DNA of 41,949 bases, taken from assembly GCF_001006285.1 (NCBI RefSeq), contig NZ_LBBT01000237.1, forward strand, positions 1 through 41,949, given 5' to 3'. Source of the stretch: Paraclostridium benzoelyticum (GTDB taxonomy: Bacteria > Bacillota > Clostridia > Peptostreptococcales > Peptostreptococcaceae). Positions 15,434 to 24,933 of the stretch are shown here, one piece after another; the first letter of the stretch is position 1; the number at the start of each line of letters is the position of its first letter. The position numbers and the translations under genes were made by a program. The notes under the pieces were generated by a model. That model ran no database searches and was not told the origin of the DNA. It saw only the letters and a list, made by a program, of their open reading frames with translations.

Positions 15434-16603
15434 TTAAGCAAGTTCAGTTGCATTCCCCATCGCTCTTGTAAGTATATCTTTTACATCTTGATGAGTTGCT
15501 TTTATTGGATTAGTTAACCCACAAGCATCTTTAAGTGCATTATCTGCTAAAATATCAAAGTCTTCTACTTTAACTCCTAGCTCTTTAAGGCCTGCTGGTA
15601 TATCTATATCACTTGATAATTTTCTTATAGCTTCTATACAAGCTTTTGCTCCTTCTTCATCACTCATGTTTTTAGTTTCAACACCCATAAACTTAGCTAC
15701 ATCCTTTAACTTAGAACTGCAAACTGTAGAGTTAAATACTTGTACTTCTGGAAGTAATATAGCATTACATACTCCATGTGGTAAATCATAAAAGCCACCA
15801 AGTTGGTGTGCAATTGCATGTACATATCCAAGTGAAGCTGAGTTAAATGCCATTCCTGCTAAGTATTCAGCATAAGCCATCATATCTCTTGCTTCCATGT
15901 TATTTCCATCTTCTACTGCATCTCTTAAATGATTATTTATAAGTTCTATAGCTTTTTGAGCACAAGCATCAGTAACTGGTGTAGCTGCAGTTGATACATA
16001 TGCCTCAACTGCATGAGTTAAAGCATCCATACCTGTTGCTGCTGTTAGTGATTTAGGCATACTGACCATTAACTCTGGATCATTTACTGCAAGTATTGGC
16101 GTAACATTTTTATCAACTATAGCCATTTTTACATGTCTTTCTTCATCTGTTATTATAGAGAATACTGTCATTTCAGAAGCTGTTCCTGCTGTTGTATTTA
16201 TTGAAATTAAAGGTAATTGAGGTTTAGAAGATTTATTTATTCCTTCATAATCCTTTATATTTCCTCCATTTGTTGCAACTAATGCAATTCCCTTTGCACA
16301 GTCATGAGGAGAACCTCCGCCATAAGAAATTACAAAATCACAGTCATTTTCTTTTAATATTTGAACCCCATCCATAACACTTTTTACAGTTGGATTTGGT
16401 ATAGATCCTGGATAAACTACATAATCTATATTATTTTCTTCTAAAAGATCTTTTACCCCTTTGAATTCTTCACTTTTAGAAGATCTTTTTCCACATACTA
16501 TAAGGGCTTTTTTAAGTCCTCTTGAAGTTATCTCTTCTGCTATTTTCTTAACGCACCCTGGTCCCATTAAACTTATATTCGGCATAAAAAATGCATAACT
16601 CAT
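15434..16603 (-). CDS. Iron-containing alcohol dehydrogenase (1,3-propanediol/butanol dehydrogenase type)
   Basis: 389 residues of the group III metal-dependent alcohol dehydrogenase family. The NAD-binding motif is [13 protein letters not shown] near residue 97, and the metal ligands are expected in NDPELM (Asp), HAVEAY-adjacent and [12 protein letters not shown] (two His) and LPHGVC (His). It reduces aldehydes to alcohols with NAD(P)H, a fermentation redox step. The gene is single, with AAGGGGG before ATG and a strong terminator. No obvious Rex site was found upstream (16604-16700), although TTGTTAAACG and GTGTTAAAT fragments occur there. Which aldehyde it uses is not evident. Confidence 0.93.
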   Translation of the reverse strand: MSYAFFMPNISLMGPGCVKKIAEEITSRGLKKALIVCGKRSSKSEEFKGVKDLLEENNIDYVVYPGSIPNPTVKSVMDGVQILKENDCDFVISYGGGSPHDCAKGIALVATNGGNIKDYEGINKSSKPQLPLISINTTAGTASEMTVFSIITDEERHVKMAIVDKNVTPILAVNDPELMVSMPKSLTAATGMDALTHAVEAYVSTAATPVTDACAQKAIELINNHLRDAVEDGNNMEARDMMAYAEYLAGMAFNSASLGYVHAIAHQLGGFYDLPHGVCNAILLPEVQVFNSTVCSSKLKDVAKFMGVETKNMSDEEGAKACIEAIRKLSSDIDIPAGLKELGVKVEDFDILADNALKDACGLTNPIKATHQDVKDILTRAMGNATELA

Positions 16604-16809
16604 GTCTTTTCCCCCTTGTTAAACGTTTTTTTAAGCGTTATTATTTGTTTTTTATTTAACACAATATAATTATATACCACATTTTTCCTTATGTATATAG
16701 TTTTTTTGTTTTTTATATGTAAATATCATGTTATTATAAAACCAATACTATATTATGAAATGTTTTTACATGTAATGACATCATTGGTCAATATTAAGGA
16801 GAAAGTGTA

Positions 16810-17217
16810 ATGATTTTAATTTTAAAAAAGTATAAAATGAAAATTATAGAATATGTTAAATTTAATGCTATAGGTATATCAAATTTTATAATTTCTCAAA
16901 TGATTTATATTAGTTTGTATTTATTTTTAGAAATTCACTATTTATTAGCATATTCTATAACTAGTTTAATAAGTGTATCTGCTTCATATTTTTTAAATTC
17001 AAAGTTTACATTTAAAGAATCTAATTATACAGCTAAAAAGTTTTTATTATCTTCTTTAGTTTACGTATTTGAATTTTTCTTGAATATGACAATAATAATC
17101 TTATTTGTAAACATACTTCATATTAATGAGATTATAGCACCTTTATTTGCTCCAGTTTTTTCTACTCCTCCTGTCTTTTTTATGATGAGAGCTGTAATAA
17201 AAAAAGATATATATTAA
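16810..17217 (+). CDS. GtrA-family membrane protein
   Basis: 135 residues with four membrane helices. The family segments are EYVKFNAIGISNFIIS near residue 14 and the conserved SYFLNSKFTFKE near residue 62, which is the N-x-x-x-T-F signature of GtrA/PF04138. GtrA proteins are thought to move polyprenyl-linked sugars across the membrane for cell-surface glycosylation. No glycosyltransferase partner is beside it, so its substrate is open. AAGGAG precedes ATG. The stop codon lies inside a terminator shared with the convergent PTS operon. Confidence 0.85.
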   Translation: MILILKKYKMKIIEYVKFNAIGISNFIISQMIYISLYLFLEIHYLLAYSITSLISVSASYFLNSKFTFKESNYTAKKFLLSSLVYVFEFFLNMTIIILFVNILHINEIIAPLFAPVFSTPPVFFMMRAVIKKDIY

Positions 17218-17245
17218 ATAGTAATCTATTTAATATATATCTTTT
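17202..17245. terminator. Bidirectional terminator between GtrA gene and PTS operon
   Basis: Perfect 19-bp arms 17202-17220 and 17227-17245, loop GTAATC, with AAAA/TTTT ends serving both convergent transcripts. The left arm contains the GtrA stop codon. Confidence 0.85.
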
Positions 17246-17248
17246 ATA

Positions 17249-18829
17249 TTATGCTAATGCTAATTGTTTATTAACTGAGTTTTTAACAACATTTACTGAT
17301 GGTCCATAAATTATTTGTATATTATTCTCATCAACTTTAACTAGCCCCATACATCCAGTTGTTTTAATTTTTTCTTCACTTACAAGATTCATATCTTTAA
17401 CTGTAACTCTAAGCCTTGTTATACAACAATCAACTACATCTATATTTTCAGCTCCTCCAAGCCCAGAAATTATGACCTTAGCTTTTAATACAGATGGGTC
17501 TGTATTTTTTCCAATATCACCTTCTTCATCCATCATTTCCATGCTTTGATCATATTCTCCTCCTCTTCCTGGAGTTTTTACATCAAACTTAACAATCCAC
17601 CATCTAAATAAGAAATAACACGATAACCCAAATGGAATTCCTAGTAATAATAATATTAAATACCTAGATTCCGGTCTTAAAACTCCATATAGTAAAAGTC
17701 CTATTAAATTGGGTTCAGATCCACCCATACCAGTTTGTAAAATGTAACTTACCATAAAGCTTAATCCTGTTATTACAGCATATATCAGATAAAGTATAGG
17801 AGATGCAAACATAAATGCAAACTCTATTGGCTCTGTAACTGCAGCAATTAAGATTGAAAATACACCTGTTAACAATAATGGTTTTATTGAACTTCTATTT
17901 TCGGGTTTTGCAGTATGATACATAGCAAGCGCTATTGCAGGAAGACCAAATAATGTCATTGGTACTTGTCCACCTCTTAAGAACTTAACCATTTCAGCAA
18001 TAGTTGTACCTTCTGGTAGTGCATTTGTTGTCAAGAAATAATTATATGCTATTCTTGATCCTTCAACTACATTTCCATCAGGGAAAGCATATACTCCCGA
18101 TACAGCTGTATCTCTTATAACTGCATTCCATACATGATGCAGTCCTGTTGGAATTAAAAGTCTTTCTCCAAATCCATATAAAAATGGTGCAAATATACCT
18201 GCGTTAGCAACCCCTTGCGCTGCTGTATTTATAGCTGCTGATATAGCTGCCCAAATAAAAGGGAATACTTGACCTAAAAGTACAAATACTACTGCACAAG
18301 CGATAGGGACAAATCTAGTTCCTCCAAAGAATGATATTGCCATAGGCAATTTAATTTTATGAGTTTTATTATGAATAAATGCGGCAAGTAACCCTACTAC
18401 AATACCCCCAACCATACCTGTATCTATTGTATCTATTCCTAGTATAGGCTTTAAAGTTGCTTCTGGGAACATCCCTGCAACACTTGGGTTAACAGTTAAT
18501 AGTGTACCCATTCCCATTAAAAAGGCTAGATATCCTACTAAACCTCCTAAAGCCGCAAACTCTTTATCCTCTTTAGCCATCGCAAACGATAAAGCTACTG
18601 CAAATAATAGAGAAATGTTCCCCATCATTACATTTGCAATAGTACTCATTATATTTGCAATATACTGTACTACTGGTGTGCTAAGCACAGGAATCATTTC
18701 TTTTAATTGATCATGCCATAAAAATACTGATGCTAGTCCTAATAACATAGATGCAAAGGAAATTAATGTTATTGGCAATAAGAAAGCCCTTGAAAGCTTT
18801 TGAAAAAAGTCAAATAATTTCTTCTTCAT
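17249..18829 (-). CDS. malX: PTS EIICB of the glucose superfamily, MalX-like
   Basis: 526 residues: an EIIC channel domain of about ten membrane helices (residues 1-400) and a C-terminal EIIB domain with the phosphorylated cysteine in DCCITRLRVTVKD (Cys near 469). The EIIC motif near residue 335 is VTEPIEFAFMFASP, typical of glucose/maltose/N-acetylglucosamine permeases. It imports and phosphorylates a sugar. No EIIA-Glc domain is attached, so phosphate must come from an EIIA elsewhere or from the operon's own EIIA. I chose the ATG at 18827-18829 because GGAGGAG precedes it; the frame opens five codons earlier over that site. Last gene of a five-gene operon, 56 bases after the MalY-like gene, as in the malXY pair of enterobacteria. 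Confidence 0.85.
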   Translation of the reverse strand: MKKKLFDFFQKLSRAFLLPITLISFASMLLGLASVFLWHDQLKEMIPVLSTPVVQYIANIMSTIANVMMGNISLLFAVALSFAMAKEDKEFAALGGLVGYLAFLMGMGTLLTVNPSVAGMFPEATLKPILGIDTIDTGMVGGIVVGLLAAFIHNKTHKIKLPMAISFFGGTRFVPIACAVVFVLLGQVFPFIWAAISAAINTAAQGVANAGIFAPFLYGFGERLLIPTGLHHVWNAVIRDTAVSGVYAFPDGNVVEGSRIAYNYFLTTNALPEGTTIAEMVKFLRGGQVPMTLFGLPAIALAMYHTAKPENRSSIKPLLLTGVFSILIAAVTEPIEFAFMFASPILYLIYAVITGLSFMVSYILQTGMGGSEPNLIGLLLYGVLRPESRYLILLLLGIPFGLSCYFLFRWWIVKFDVKTPGRGGEYDQSMEMMDEEGDIGKNTDPSVLKAKVIISGLGGAENIDVVDCCITRLRVTVKDMNLVSEEKIKTTGCMGLVKVDENNIQIIYGPSVNVVKNSVNKQLALA

Positions 18830-18885
18830 ATCATTCTCCTCCATAAGTTCATTTTTTATATTTTTATTTAAATTCTAAGTTCAGA

Positions 18886-20070
18886 CTAGATTAATCCATT
18901 TATAAAAGCTTCAATTCTAACCAAAGCATTATATACGTTTTCTCTTTGAGTCCCTAAGTTCATCCTTATATAATTTTCTCCGTCTGCTACAAAATGTGCC
19001 CCATCCTCTAGTAAAACACCTTTTTCTGTAGCAAGTTTTGTAGTAAATTCATTCGAATTTATACCTAATTCACTAATATCTATCCATGCTAAATAAGATG
19101 ACTCCATTTTCATAGCTTCAATCATAGGTACTTTTTCTTTTATGAATTTTTCTACTATAAGGTAATTTTCTTTTATATATTCATTTACTTCTTTTAACCA
19201 TACTCTGCATTCATCGTAAGCTGTTATAATTCCTATTATTCCAAATACATTTGGTGACGTTATTGAATTTTGATTCAATTTTTTTCTAAATTTATTTCTT
19301 ATTTCTTTATTTCTAACTATTGAGTATGAAGTTTTAAGTCCTCCTAAATTAAATCCTTTATTTGGAGATGTTAGTAGGATTATATTTTCTAGCAAATCAT
19401 CTTCAAGTCTTAATATAGACTCAAATTTTCCGAAATGTATATGTTCTGCATGGACTTCATCTGCAACTAAAATAACACTATTTTCCTTACAAAGTTTTGC
19501 TACTTTTCTTATTTCTTCTAAAGACCATATCCTTCCTGATGGATTATGAGGTGTACAAAATAACATAAGTTTTGGTTTATAAGTTTTAATTTGTTTTTCT
19601 AACGTTTCAAAATTTATATAATATCTATTATCAACTATATCTAAAGTATTTGTGGTAACGTTTACCCCTTGCTTTTTGCTCGCCGATTCAAATGGGTCAT
19701 ATACAGGGGTATTTAATATTATGTTATCACCTTCATTACAAAAAGCTTGAATTGTGTAGTGTATAGTCGATACCGTACCATACGTTAGTGTTATTTCATC
19801 TTTATTTACTTTAACTCCATGAATTTCACTTTGCCAATTTATTACGGATTTGTAAAATTCTTCATAACAATAAGTATATCCAAACACACCTCTTTTCACT
19901 GTTTCAATAAATCTATCTTCAATTTCTTTTGGTATTTTGAAATCCATATCTGCAATCCACATTGGAATAAAATCTTCATCTACATTTCCAAATTTATCTC
20001 TTATTATTTCCAAATCCCACTTCCTACATTTCTCAGATACTCGATCTGGCTTAATATTAAAATCATACAT
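18886..20070 (-). CDS. malY: MalY/PatB-type PLP enzyme (C-S lyase/aminotransferase)
   Basis: 394 residues, fold-type I PLP enzyme. The Schiff-base lysine is K238 in SPNKGFNLGG, the cofactor Asp is D204 in VADEVHAEH, N-P in CTPHNPSGRIW near 174, and the N-terminal FNIKPDRVSEKCRKWD plus MWIADMDFKIP are hallmarks of the PatB/MalY group. Enzymes of this group cleave cystathionine and other cysteine S-conjugates; E. coli MalY also represses a maltose activator. The ATG at 20068-20070 follows AGAGGTG. It sits between two PTS permeases in one operon, so its substrate may be linked to the imported sugar, or it may act as a regulator; the sequence does not decide. Confidence 0.85.
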   Translation of the reverse strand: MYDFNIKPDRVSEKCRKWDLEIIRDKFGNVDEDFIPMWIADMDFKIPKEIEDRFIETVKRGVFGYTYCYEEFYKSVINWQSEIHGVKVNKDEITLTYGTVSTIHYTIQAFCNEGDNIILNTPVYDPFESASKKQGVNVTTNTLDIVDNRYYINFETLEKQIKTYKPKLMLFCTPHNPSGRIWSLEEIRKVAKLCKENSVILVADEVHAEHIHFGKFESILRLEDDLLENIILLTSPNKGFNLGGLKTSYSIVRNKEIRNKFRKKLNQNSITSPNVFGIIGIITAYDECRVWLKEVNEYIKENYLIVEKFIKEKVPMIEAMKMESSYLAWIDISELGINSNEFTTKLATEKGVLLEDGAHFVADGENYIRMNLGTQRENVYNALVRIEAFINGLI

Positions 20071-20111
20071 GCAAATCACCTCTTTCGTAATTTTATTTAT
20101 AGAAACAATTT

Positions 20112-21485
20112 TTAAATTATTTCTTTTTTATTTTTATTTTTAATAAAAATTAATAAACTTATATTAACTATCACTCCAATTATTACGCTTATATAAAATC
20201 CTAAAAATGGAGTTACATTTCCCAACAATGGGTCAATTATATTAGCTCCTGGTGCTAAACGTTTAACTCCCATAAAGTTTCCAACAATGGCAGCAATTGA
20301 AGCCCCCACAATTTGTGATGTTAAAATAGATTTCGGATCATTTACTGCATAAGCTATTGCTGGTTCAGTTATACCAAATAACCCTACTGTAAGTGCTGAT
20401 TTTCCATTTTCTAACTCTTCTTTATTAAATAAATCTGGTCTAATTATAGTTGCAATACCTATTGATACAGTAGGAATTATAATAACAATTGCTACTGTCC
20501 CAAAGTAAATGTAATTCCCTTGCTGTGCCATACTCAATGCAAATATGTACGCAGTTTTATTTATAGGTCCTCCCATATCTAAAACAAGCATTATTGCTAT
20601 GACTACACATACTAACATAGAACTTCCTAAGGATAATGAATTCAGAAAATACATAAGCTCAAACATAACTTTACTTACAAATGGACCAATTATATAAAAC
20701 ACTATAGTACTTATAAATAATGTACTTATAAGAGGTATTATTAAAAACGACATAATTGGAGTCATATCTTTAGAAAGTTTGATATCTTTTAAAAATTTTA
20801 CAAAGTAACCAACTAAAATCCCAACAATTATCGCTCCTAAAAATCCACCATTAGCTGCAGTTCCTAAAATCGCTTCATTTCCTACTAGGTAACTTCCCAA
20901 AAACGCAGGAGCTAATGCAGGTTTTCCAGATATTGAGTATGCTATATAAGCTCCTAATACAGGTATCATTAGTTCTATTCCTATAACCCCTACCATTTTT
21001 AATAAGTATGCATATGTATCTACCTCGGGAGCACTTCCCTTTGTTATTATAGATGATATTGACATCAAAAGTCCTGCAGCTATAGCTAATGGTATTGTAT
21101 ATGATACACCTGTCATTATATGTTTAAATATATTGATATTTTTCTTAATTTTTTCTTTTTTATATACAAAGGCTTCTTTTTCTAGATTATCAAACACTGC
21201 TTCTATATTTTTAAGAACGTCACTAATATCTTTCTGAATTATTTTTTTACCTTCAAATTTGTCCATTTCTTCATCAGACAATCCTCTCCCTATTGCTAAT
21301 ATAACATAGTCAGCTTCTTTTATATCATCTGGTGTAAGCTCAAATTCATTTCCTAAAACACCTTGAGTCTCTATCTTTACAATATGACCTCTATCTTTAC
21401 CTTCACTTGTAAGCGCTTCTGCAACCATATATGTATGTGCAACACCTACTGGACAGTTGCTTATACCTATTATTTTGTATCCCAT
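20112..21485 (-). CDS. PTS fructose-type EIIBC component
   Basis: 457 residues: an N-terminal EIIB domain with phosphocysteine in GISNCPVGVAHTYM (Cys11) followed by a linker to about residue 110 and an EIIC domain with eight to nine membrane helices. The EIIC signature is seen in LDMGGPINKTAYIFA near 305 and FGITEPAIAYAVNDP near 380. It imports a fructose- or mannitol-like hexose and phosphorylates it. The ATG at 21483-21485 follows AGGAAGTG. It lies 12 bases after the EIIA gene and 41 bases before the MalY-like gene. No kinase or sugar-phosphate enzyme is in the operon. Confidence 0.9.
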   Translation of the reverse strand: MGYKIIGISNCPVGVAHTYMVAEALTSEGKDRGHIVKIETQGVLGNEFELTPDDIKEADYVILAIGRGLSDEEMDKFEGKKIIQKDISDVLKNIEAVFDNLEKEAFVYKKEKIKKNINIFKHIMTGVSYTIPLAIAAGLLMSISSIITKGSAPEVDTYAYLLKMVGVIGIELMIPVLGAYIAYSISGKPALAPAFLGSYLVGNEAILGTAANGGFLGAIIVGILVGYFVKFLKDIKLSKDMTPIMSFLIIPLISTLFISTIVFYIIGPFVSKVMFELMYFLNSLSLGSSMLVCVVIAIMLVLDMGGPINKTAYIFALSMAQQGNYIYFGTVAIVIIIPTVSIGIATIIRPDLFNKEELENGKSALTVGLFGITEPAIAYAVNDPKSILTSQIVGASIAAIVGNFMGVKRLAPGANIIDPLLGNVTPFLGFYISVIIGVIVNISLLIFIKNKNKKEII

Positions 21486-21497
21486 AAAAATCACTTC

Positions 21498-21929
21498 CTA
21501 TTTTATTGTAGATTTAATTTTTCTAATTATATCTTTTTCATCCTTAAATGATTTTAATTCATTTACATAATTTTCATCCATTAATAATCTAGCAAGTTTA
21601 GATATAATACTTAAATACTCATGATTTATATTTTTATTAGGTATAGCTAATGCAATTACAAGATCTACAGGTTCATTATCTATAGAGTTCCAATCAATAG
21701 GCTCACCTAAAGCACAAATAATTATTTCTATTTCATTAACTACATCACATCTACAATGGGGTATTGCTATTCCATTTCCAATGCCTGTACTAAATTGTTT
21801 TTCTCTTTCTAAAAGGCCTTTTAAATATGTTCTACTGCAATTAACAATCTTATTTTCTTTAGCTATATCCGCTATTTTATATAATACATCTATCTGATCT
21901 TTTGCTTTTAAATTTTTATTAACTATCAT
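21498..21929 (-). CDS. PTS fructose/mannitol-type EIIA component
   Basis: 143 residues, single PTS EIIA type-2 domain. The phosphorylated histidine is His58 in GIGNGIAIPHCRCD, the family signature. It passes phosphate from HPr to the EIIB domain of the next gene. The start codon lies 11 bases inside the end of the regulator gene, with GAGGAG before it, so translation is probably coupled. The downstream gene encodes EIIBC, together forming a full PTS system. Confidence 0.92.
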   Translation of the reverse strand: MIVNKNLKAKDQIDVLYKIADIAKENKIVNCSRTYLKGLLEREKQFSTGIGNGIAIPHCRCDVVNEIEIIICALGEPIDWNSIDNEPVDLVIALAIPNKNINHEYLSIISKLARLLMDENYVNELKSFKDEKDIIRKIKSTIK

Positions 21930-23799
21930 ACATATTACTCCTCATTAAAATTTCAATAAATTCATTTAAAGATGTACATTCACATAATTTATTAACTATG
22001 TCACTTTTTTTAGTACTTGAATGAATAAATGGGAACACATGTTTGTTTTCTTTAATTTCTGAGTTTAAACACGCTATAAAAACTAATTTAACACTTGCAC
22101 TCCCCCACTTTATTGCATCTTTTAATGTACATATTGCTATTGTATTTTTATTTTCATTTGAAATACAATGAGGAACAGCTACTAAATTTGATATTTCTGT
22201 TGATGATAAAGCTTCTCTTTTTAGTATAGAATCTTTATCAACTTTAGTTATATAATCATTTTTAACCATATCATTGCAAATTAATTCAATAAGTTCTAAT
22301 TTATCTTTTACTTGTAACTTATAATAAAAATTATTATTAAATAATGATTTTAGATAACTTTGTAAGTAAATTTTATTTAATTCATCCTCTATATTTTGTA
22401 TATCTATATCATCTAAAACATGGGATACATAAATTAGATTTTTATTTTTTAGTTTATCTTTATCTATATTTATAGTAGATATTATAAAATCAATTCCAAT
22501 TAAATCTAATTTCTGTAAATAATGAAGTTGGTAACATCCAACAACTTCTATCTCAGGAAAATATCTTCTTAACTTAGTTTTTATTAATTCAGAAGTTCCA
22601 ATTCCAGTATTACATACTATAATAGATTTATAACTTATTTTTTGCTTTGCTCTTTCAATCGCAGTTGCAAAATGTATAGCTATATATCCAATTTCATTAG
22701 AATTTATTTTCGTTTTTAAAATTGGTTCTAGCATACTTCCTAAATCTAGTGCATAATTAAATGCTTCAGGATAATTCATTTTTACTTGATCTAGTATAAA
22801 ATTTTCAACATCTATCTTTAGGTAATATCTGTGGTATGAATTGAGAATATGTTTTGTTAAATTTATTAATAAAGATTCATCTTCATATAAAGAAACTTTA
22901 TATTTCATATCTATATCTTTCAAAACATTTTCAACTATTTTCCTTACTTCATTTTCACTAAAATTTTGAATTGAACTGTTTCCAGCTTCAATCAACTCGT
23001 TCATATAATTTAGCTCTGTATCTTTTATTTCAATATCAAATTTATCTTTTATTTTTATTTTTAAATTTTTATTAAATACAGAAATATCTGTTTCGATCTT
23101 ATCTGAATAAATCTTATCTGAATTGTAGCCATTTATAGATCTATAGCATGAAATGGAAATCATTTTTGTTAAATAATTTATTTCATAATCATTTTTCAAT
23201 ATTTCTCTAGATAATAATTCTTTTTCAATAATTTTTTTTATAACATATATAAATTGATCATTTATAGGCTTTAAATCCATTGACAATGTAATTTCATTAG
23301 ATCCTTCATCTTCGAAAAAATACTTTATACAACATCTTCGTATATTTTCTTCTGTACCTTCTAAATATAGACCTTTATATGGTTTATATTTAAGATTTAT
23401 ATCAAAATTGTTAAGTAGCTCTTTTATATTTGTTATTTCATTTTGAAGAGTAGATCTACTTGTATATAACATTTCTGATAAATCATCTAAGCTTATTGGA
23501 TATTCTTTTAATATACTTCTAATTAAATCTGATGTTCTTACTGAATTTTCTTTATTTGTCTGACTTATAGTTTTTATATATGCTTTAAATTTTTCATTAG
23601 AAAATATTAATAATTTATATCCTAATCCTTTAGCGGAATCAATTTTTGCCCCATATACTTCTAGCTCTTTATTTATTGACTTTATATATCTCTTTATACT
23701 TCTTTCACTTACATTTAAATATTGAGCTAAAGAACTACTGGGAGTATAATCATCACTAGAGTTAAGATATGATATAATCATTTTACTTTTCTCTTTCAT
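21919..23799 (-). CDS. PTS-controlled transcription activator with HTH, two PRDs, EIIB and EIIA domains (MtlR/LicR type)
   Basis: 626 residues. Order: helix-turn-helix (1-65, SSSLAQYLNVSERSIKRYI), second HTH/Mga-like segment (80-150), PRD1 (about 160-265), PRD2 (about 280-390, with His in LTKHILNSYHRYY and IGYIAIHFATAIE), a GatB-like EIIB domain (phosphocysteine in VCNTGIGTSE), and a fructose-type EIIA domain (His in VAVPHCISN). Phosphorylation by HPr and the EII proteins tunes such activators to sugar supply and carbon status. First gene of the PTS operon, behind a 32-bp palindrome matching the MtlR consensus as I recall it. PRD1 lacks an obvious conserved His at the usual place, so regulation may differ from B. 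subtilis MtlR. Confidence 0.9.
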   Translation of the reverse strand: MKEKSKMIISYLNSSDDYTPSSSLAQYLNVSERSIKRYIKSINKELEVYGAKIDSAKGLGYKLLIFSNEKFKAYIKTISQTNKENSVRTSDLIRSILKEYPISLDDLSEMLYTSRSTLQNEITNIKELLNNFDINLKYKPYKGLYLEGTEENIRRCCIKYFFEDEGSNEITLSMDLKPINDQFIYVIKKIIEKELLSREILKNDYEINYLTKMISISCYRSINGYNSDKIYSDKIETDISVFNKNLKIKIKDKFDIEIKDTELNYMNELIEAGNSSIQNFSENEVRKIVENVLKDIDMKYKVSLYEDESLLINLTKHILNSYHRYYLKIDVENFILDQVKMNYPEAFNYALDLGSMLEPILKTKINSNEIGYIAIHFATAIERAKQKISYKSIIVCNTGIGTSELIKTKLRRYFPEIEVVGCYQLHYLQKLDLIGIDFIISTINIDKDKLKNKNLIYVSHVLDDIDIQNIEDELNKIYLQSYLKSLFNNNFYYKLQVKDKLELIELICNDMVKNDYITKVDKDSILKREALSSTEISNLVAVPHCISNENKNTIAICTLKDAIKWGSASVKLVFIACLNSEIKENKHVFPFIHSSTKKSDIVNKLCECTSLNEFIEILMRSNMYDS

Positions 23800-23851
23800 T
23801 TGTTTACCTCCCTAAAACAATTATATTTTAAAAATTCGTTTTCCTTAATAC

Positions 23852-23883
23852 ATATAATTGTCACTTGTAAGTGACAATTATAT
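23852..23883. promoter_or_regulatory. 32-bp palindrome, probable MtlR-type operator of the PTS operon
   Basis: Perfect arms 23852-23866 and 23869-23883 around GT. The core TTGTCAC-N6-GTGACAA fits the TTGNCACA-N4-TGTGNCAA MtlR consensus except for the innermost A/T pair (T/A here). On the minus strand TTGTCA also serves as a possible -35 with TATGTA 17 bases on. Confidence 0.7.
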
Positions 23884-23976
23884 AATTTTCGAGTTTTTTT
23901 GCATTTTAAATTTACTTTAAGATTAAAAAAAGCTATCTATATATTTAATATGATAGCTTTTTTATTTATTATGTTT

Positions 23977-24933
23977 TTAACCACCTATTTGATTCATATT
24001 TCTTTTTGTATCACTCTTTTTATTTTCTATTAATTTATGTTTTTCTGGTTTTTCGTATATATACTTTTCTATCAAATTAGTAAACTCATTCTCATTGTTT
24101 AAATAATCATTAATGTCTAACTCTTCACTTGAATGTAAACACAATTTTACTTTACCATTAGAAGTCATTCTTATTCTATTACATTCACTACAAAACGAGC
24201 AACTCATAGGTGTAATTATTCCTACTTTTCCTTTTGAATTTTCAAGTTTATAATAAGATGCAACACTTTTTTCTTCATTTTTTATAGGTTTTAAGTTTTC
24301 TATTTTATTTAAAGCTTCTTTTAAATTGATATATCCATTTTTAAATATTTTTAAACCTTCTCCTATAGGCATCAATTCTATAAATCTAACATCTATTTCC
24401 TTACATTTTGTTAAATTTATAAATTGATTTAGTTCATCATCATTTAATCCTTTTATTAAAACACAGTTTATTTTTACTTTTATGCCTAATTCCACACATC
24501 TATCAATTGATTTTAATACTTCTTTTAAGTCTCCACCTCTAGTTATTTTTTTATATTTATCTTCATCTAGAGAGTCCAAACTTATATTAACTTTTTTTAA
24601 TCCATTTTCTTTTAGCTTATCTATTTTTTCATAAAGACCTATAGCATTTGTCGTTATACATATATCATCTATATTACAATTTTCTTTTGTGTACTTTATA
24701 AGTTCTTGTAATTTATCATAGATAAGAGGTTCTCCACCTGTAAATCTTACCTTTTTTATGCCTAATTTTGAGAATCCTTTAATTATAAATTTATAATTTT
24801 CAAAACTTAATATATCATTTATATTCTTATCAAATTCAATTTTTTTAGGCATACAATAAATACAACTTAAATTACATTTGTCGGTTAAAGAAATTCTTAA
24901 GTAGTCTATTTCTCTGTTATACTTGTCTATCAT
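23977..24933 (-). CDS. moaA: GTP 3',8-cyclase, radical SAM enzyme of molybdenum cofactor synthesis
   Basis: 318 residues. The radical-SAM cluster motif CNLSCIYC puts cysteines at 20, 24 and 27; the second [4Fe-4S] cluster is bound by CSFCSECNRIR and the later Cys in VKLCLHS; the C-terminus ends in GG, which the enzyme needs for catalysis. It converts GTP to 3',8-cyclo-dGTP, the first step of molybdopterin. The ATG at 24931-24933 lies seven bases after GTGGAG, inside the end of the moaB-like gene (17-base overlap), so the two are translationally coupled. moaC and moaD/E are not in the window. The gene supports the molybdoenzyme subunit at 1-458. Confidence 0.96.
   Translation of the reverse strand: MIDKYNREIDYLRISLTDKCNLSCIYCMPKKIEFDKNINDILSFENYKFIIKGFSKLGIKKVRFTGGEPLIYDKLQELIKYTKENCNIDDICITTNAIGLYEKIDKLKENGLKKVNISLDSLDEDKYKKITRGGDLKEVLKSIDRCVELGIKVKINCVLIKGLNDDELNQFINLTKCKEIDVRFIELMPIGEGLKIFKNGYINLKEALNKIENLKPIKNEEKSVASYYKLENSKGKVGIITPMSCSFCSECNRIRMTSNGKVKLCLHSSEELDINDYLNNENEFTNLIEKYIYEKPEKHKLIENKKSDTKRNMNQIGG

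Noticed and set aside
16604..16700. TTGTTAA-like pieces before the alcohol dehydrogenase, possible Rex site
   Set aside because: The second half-site at the proper spacing is not there.
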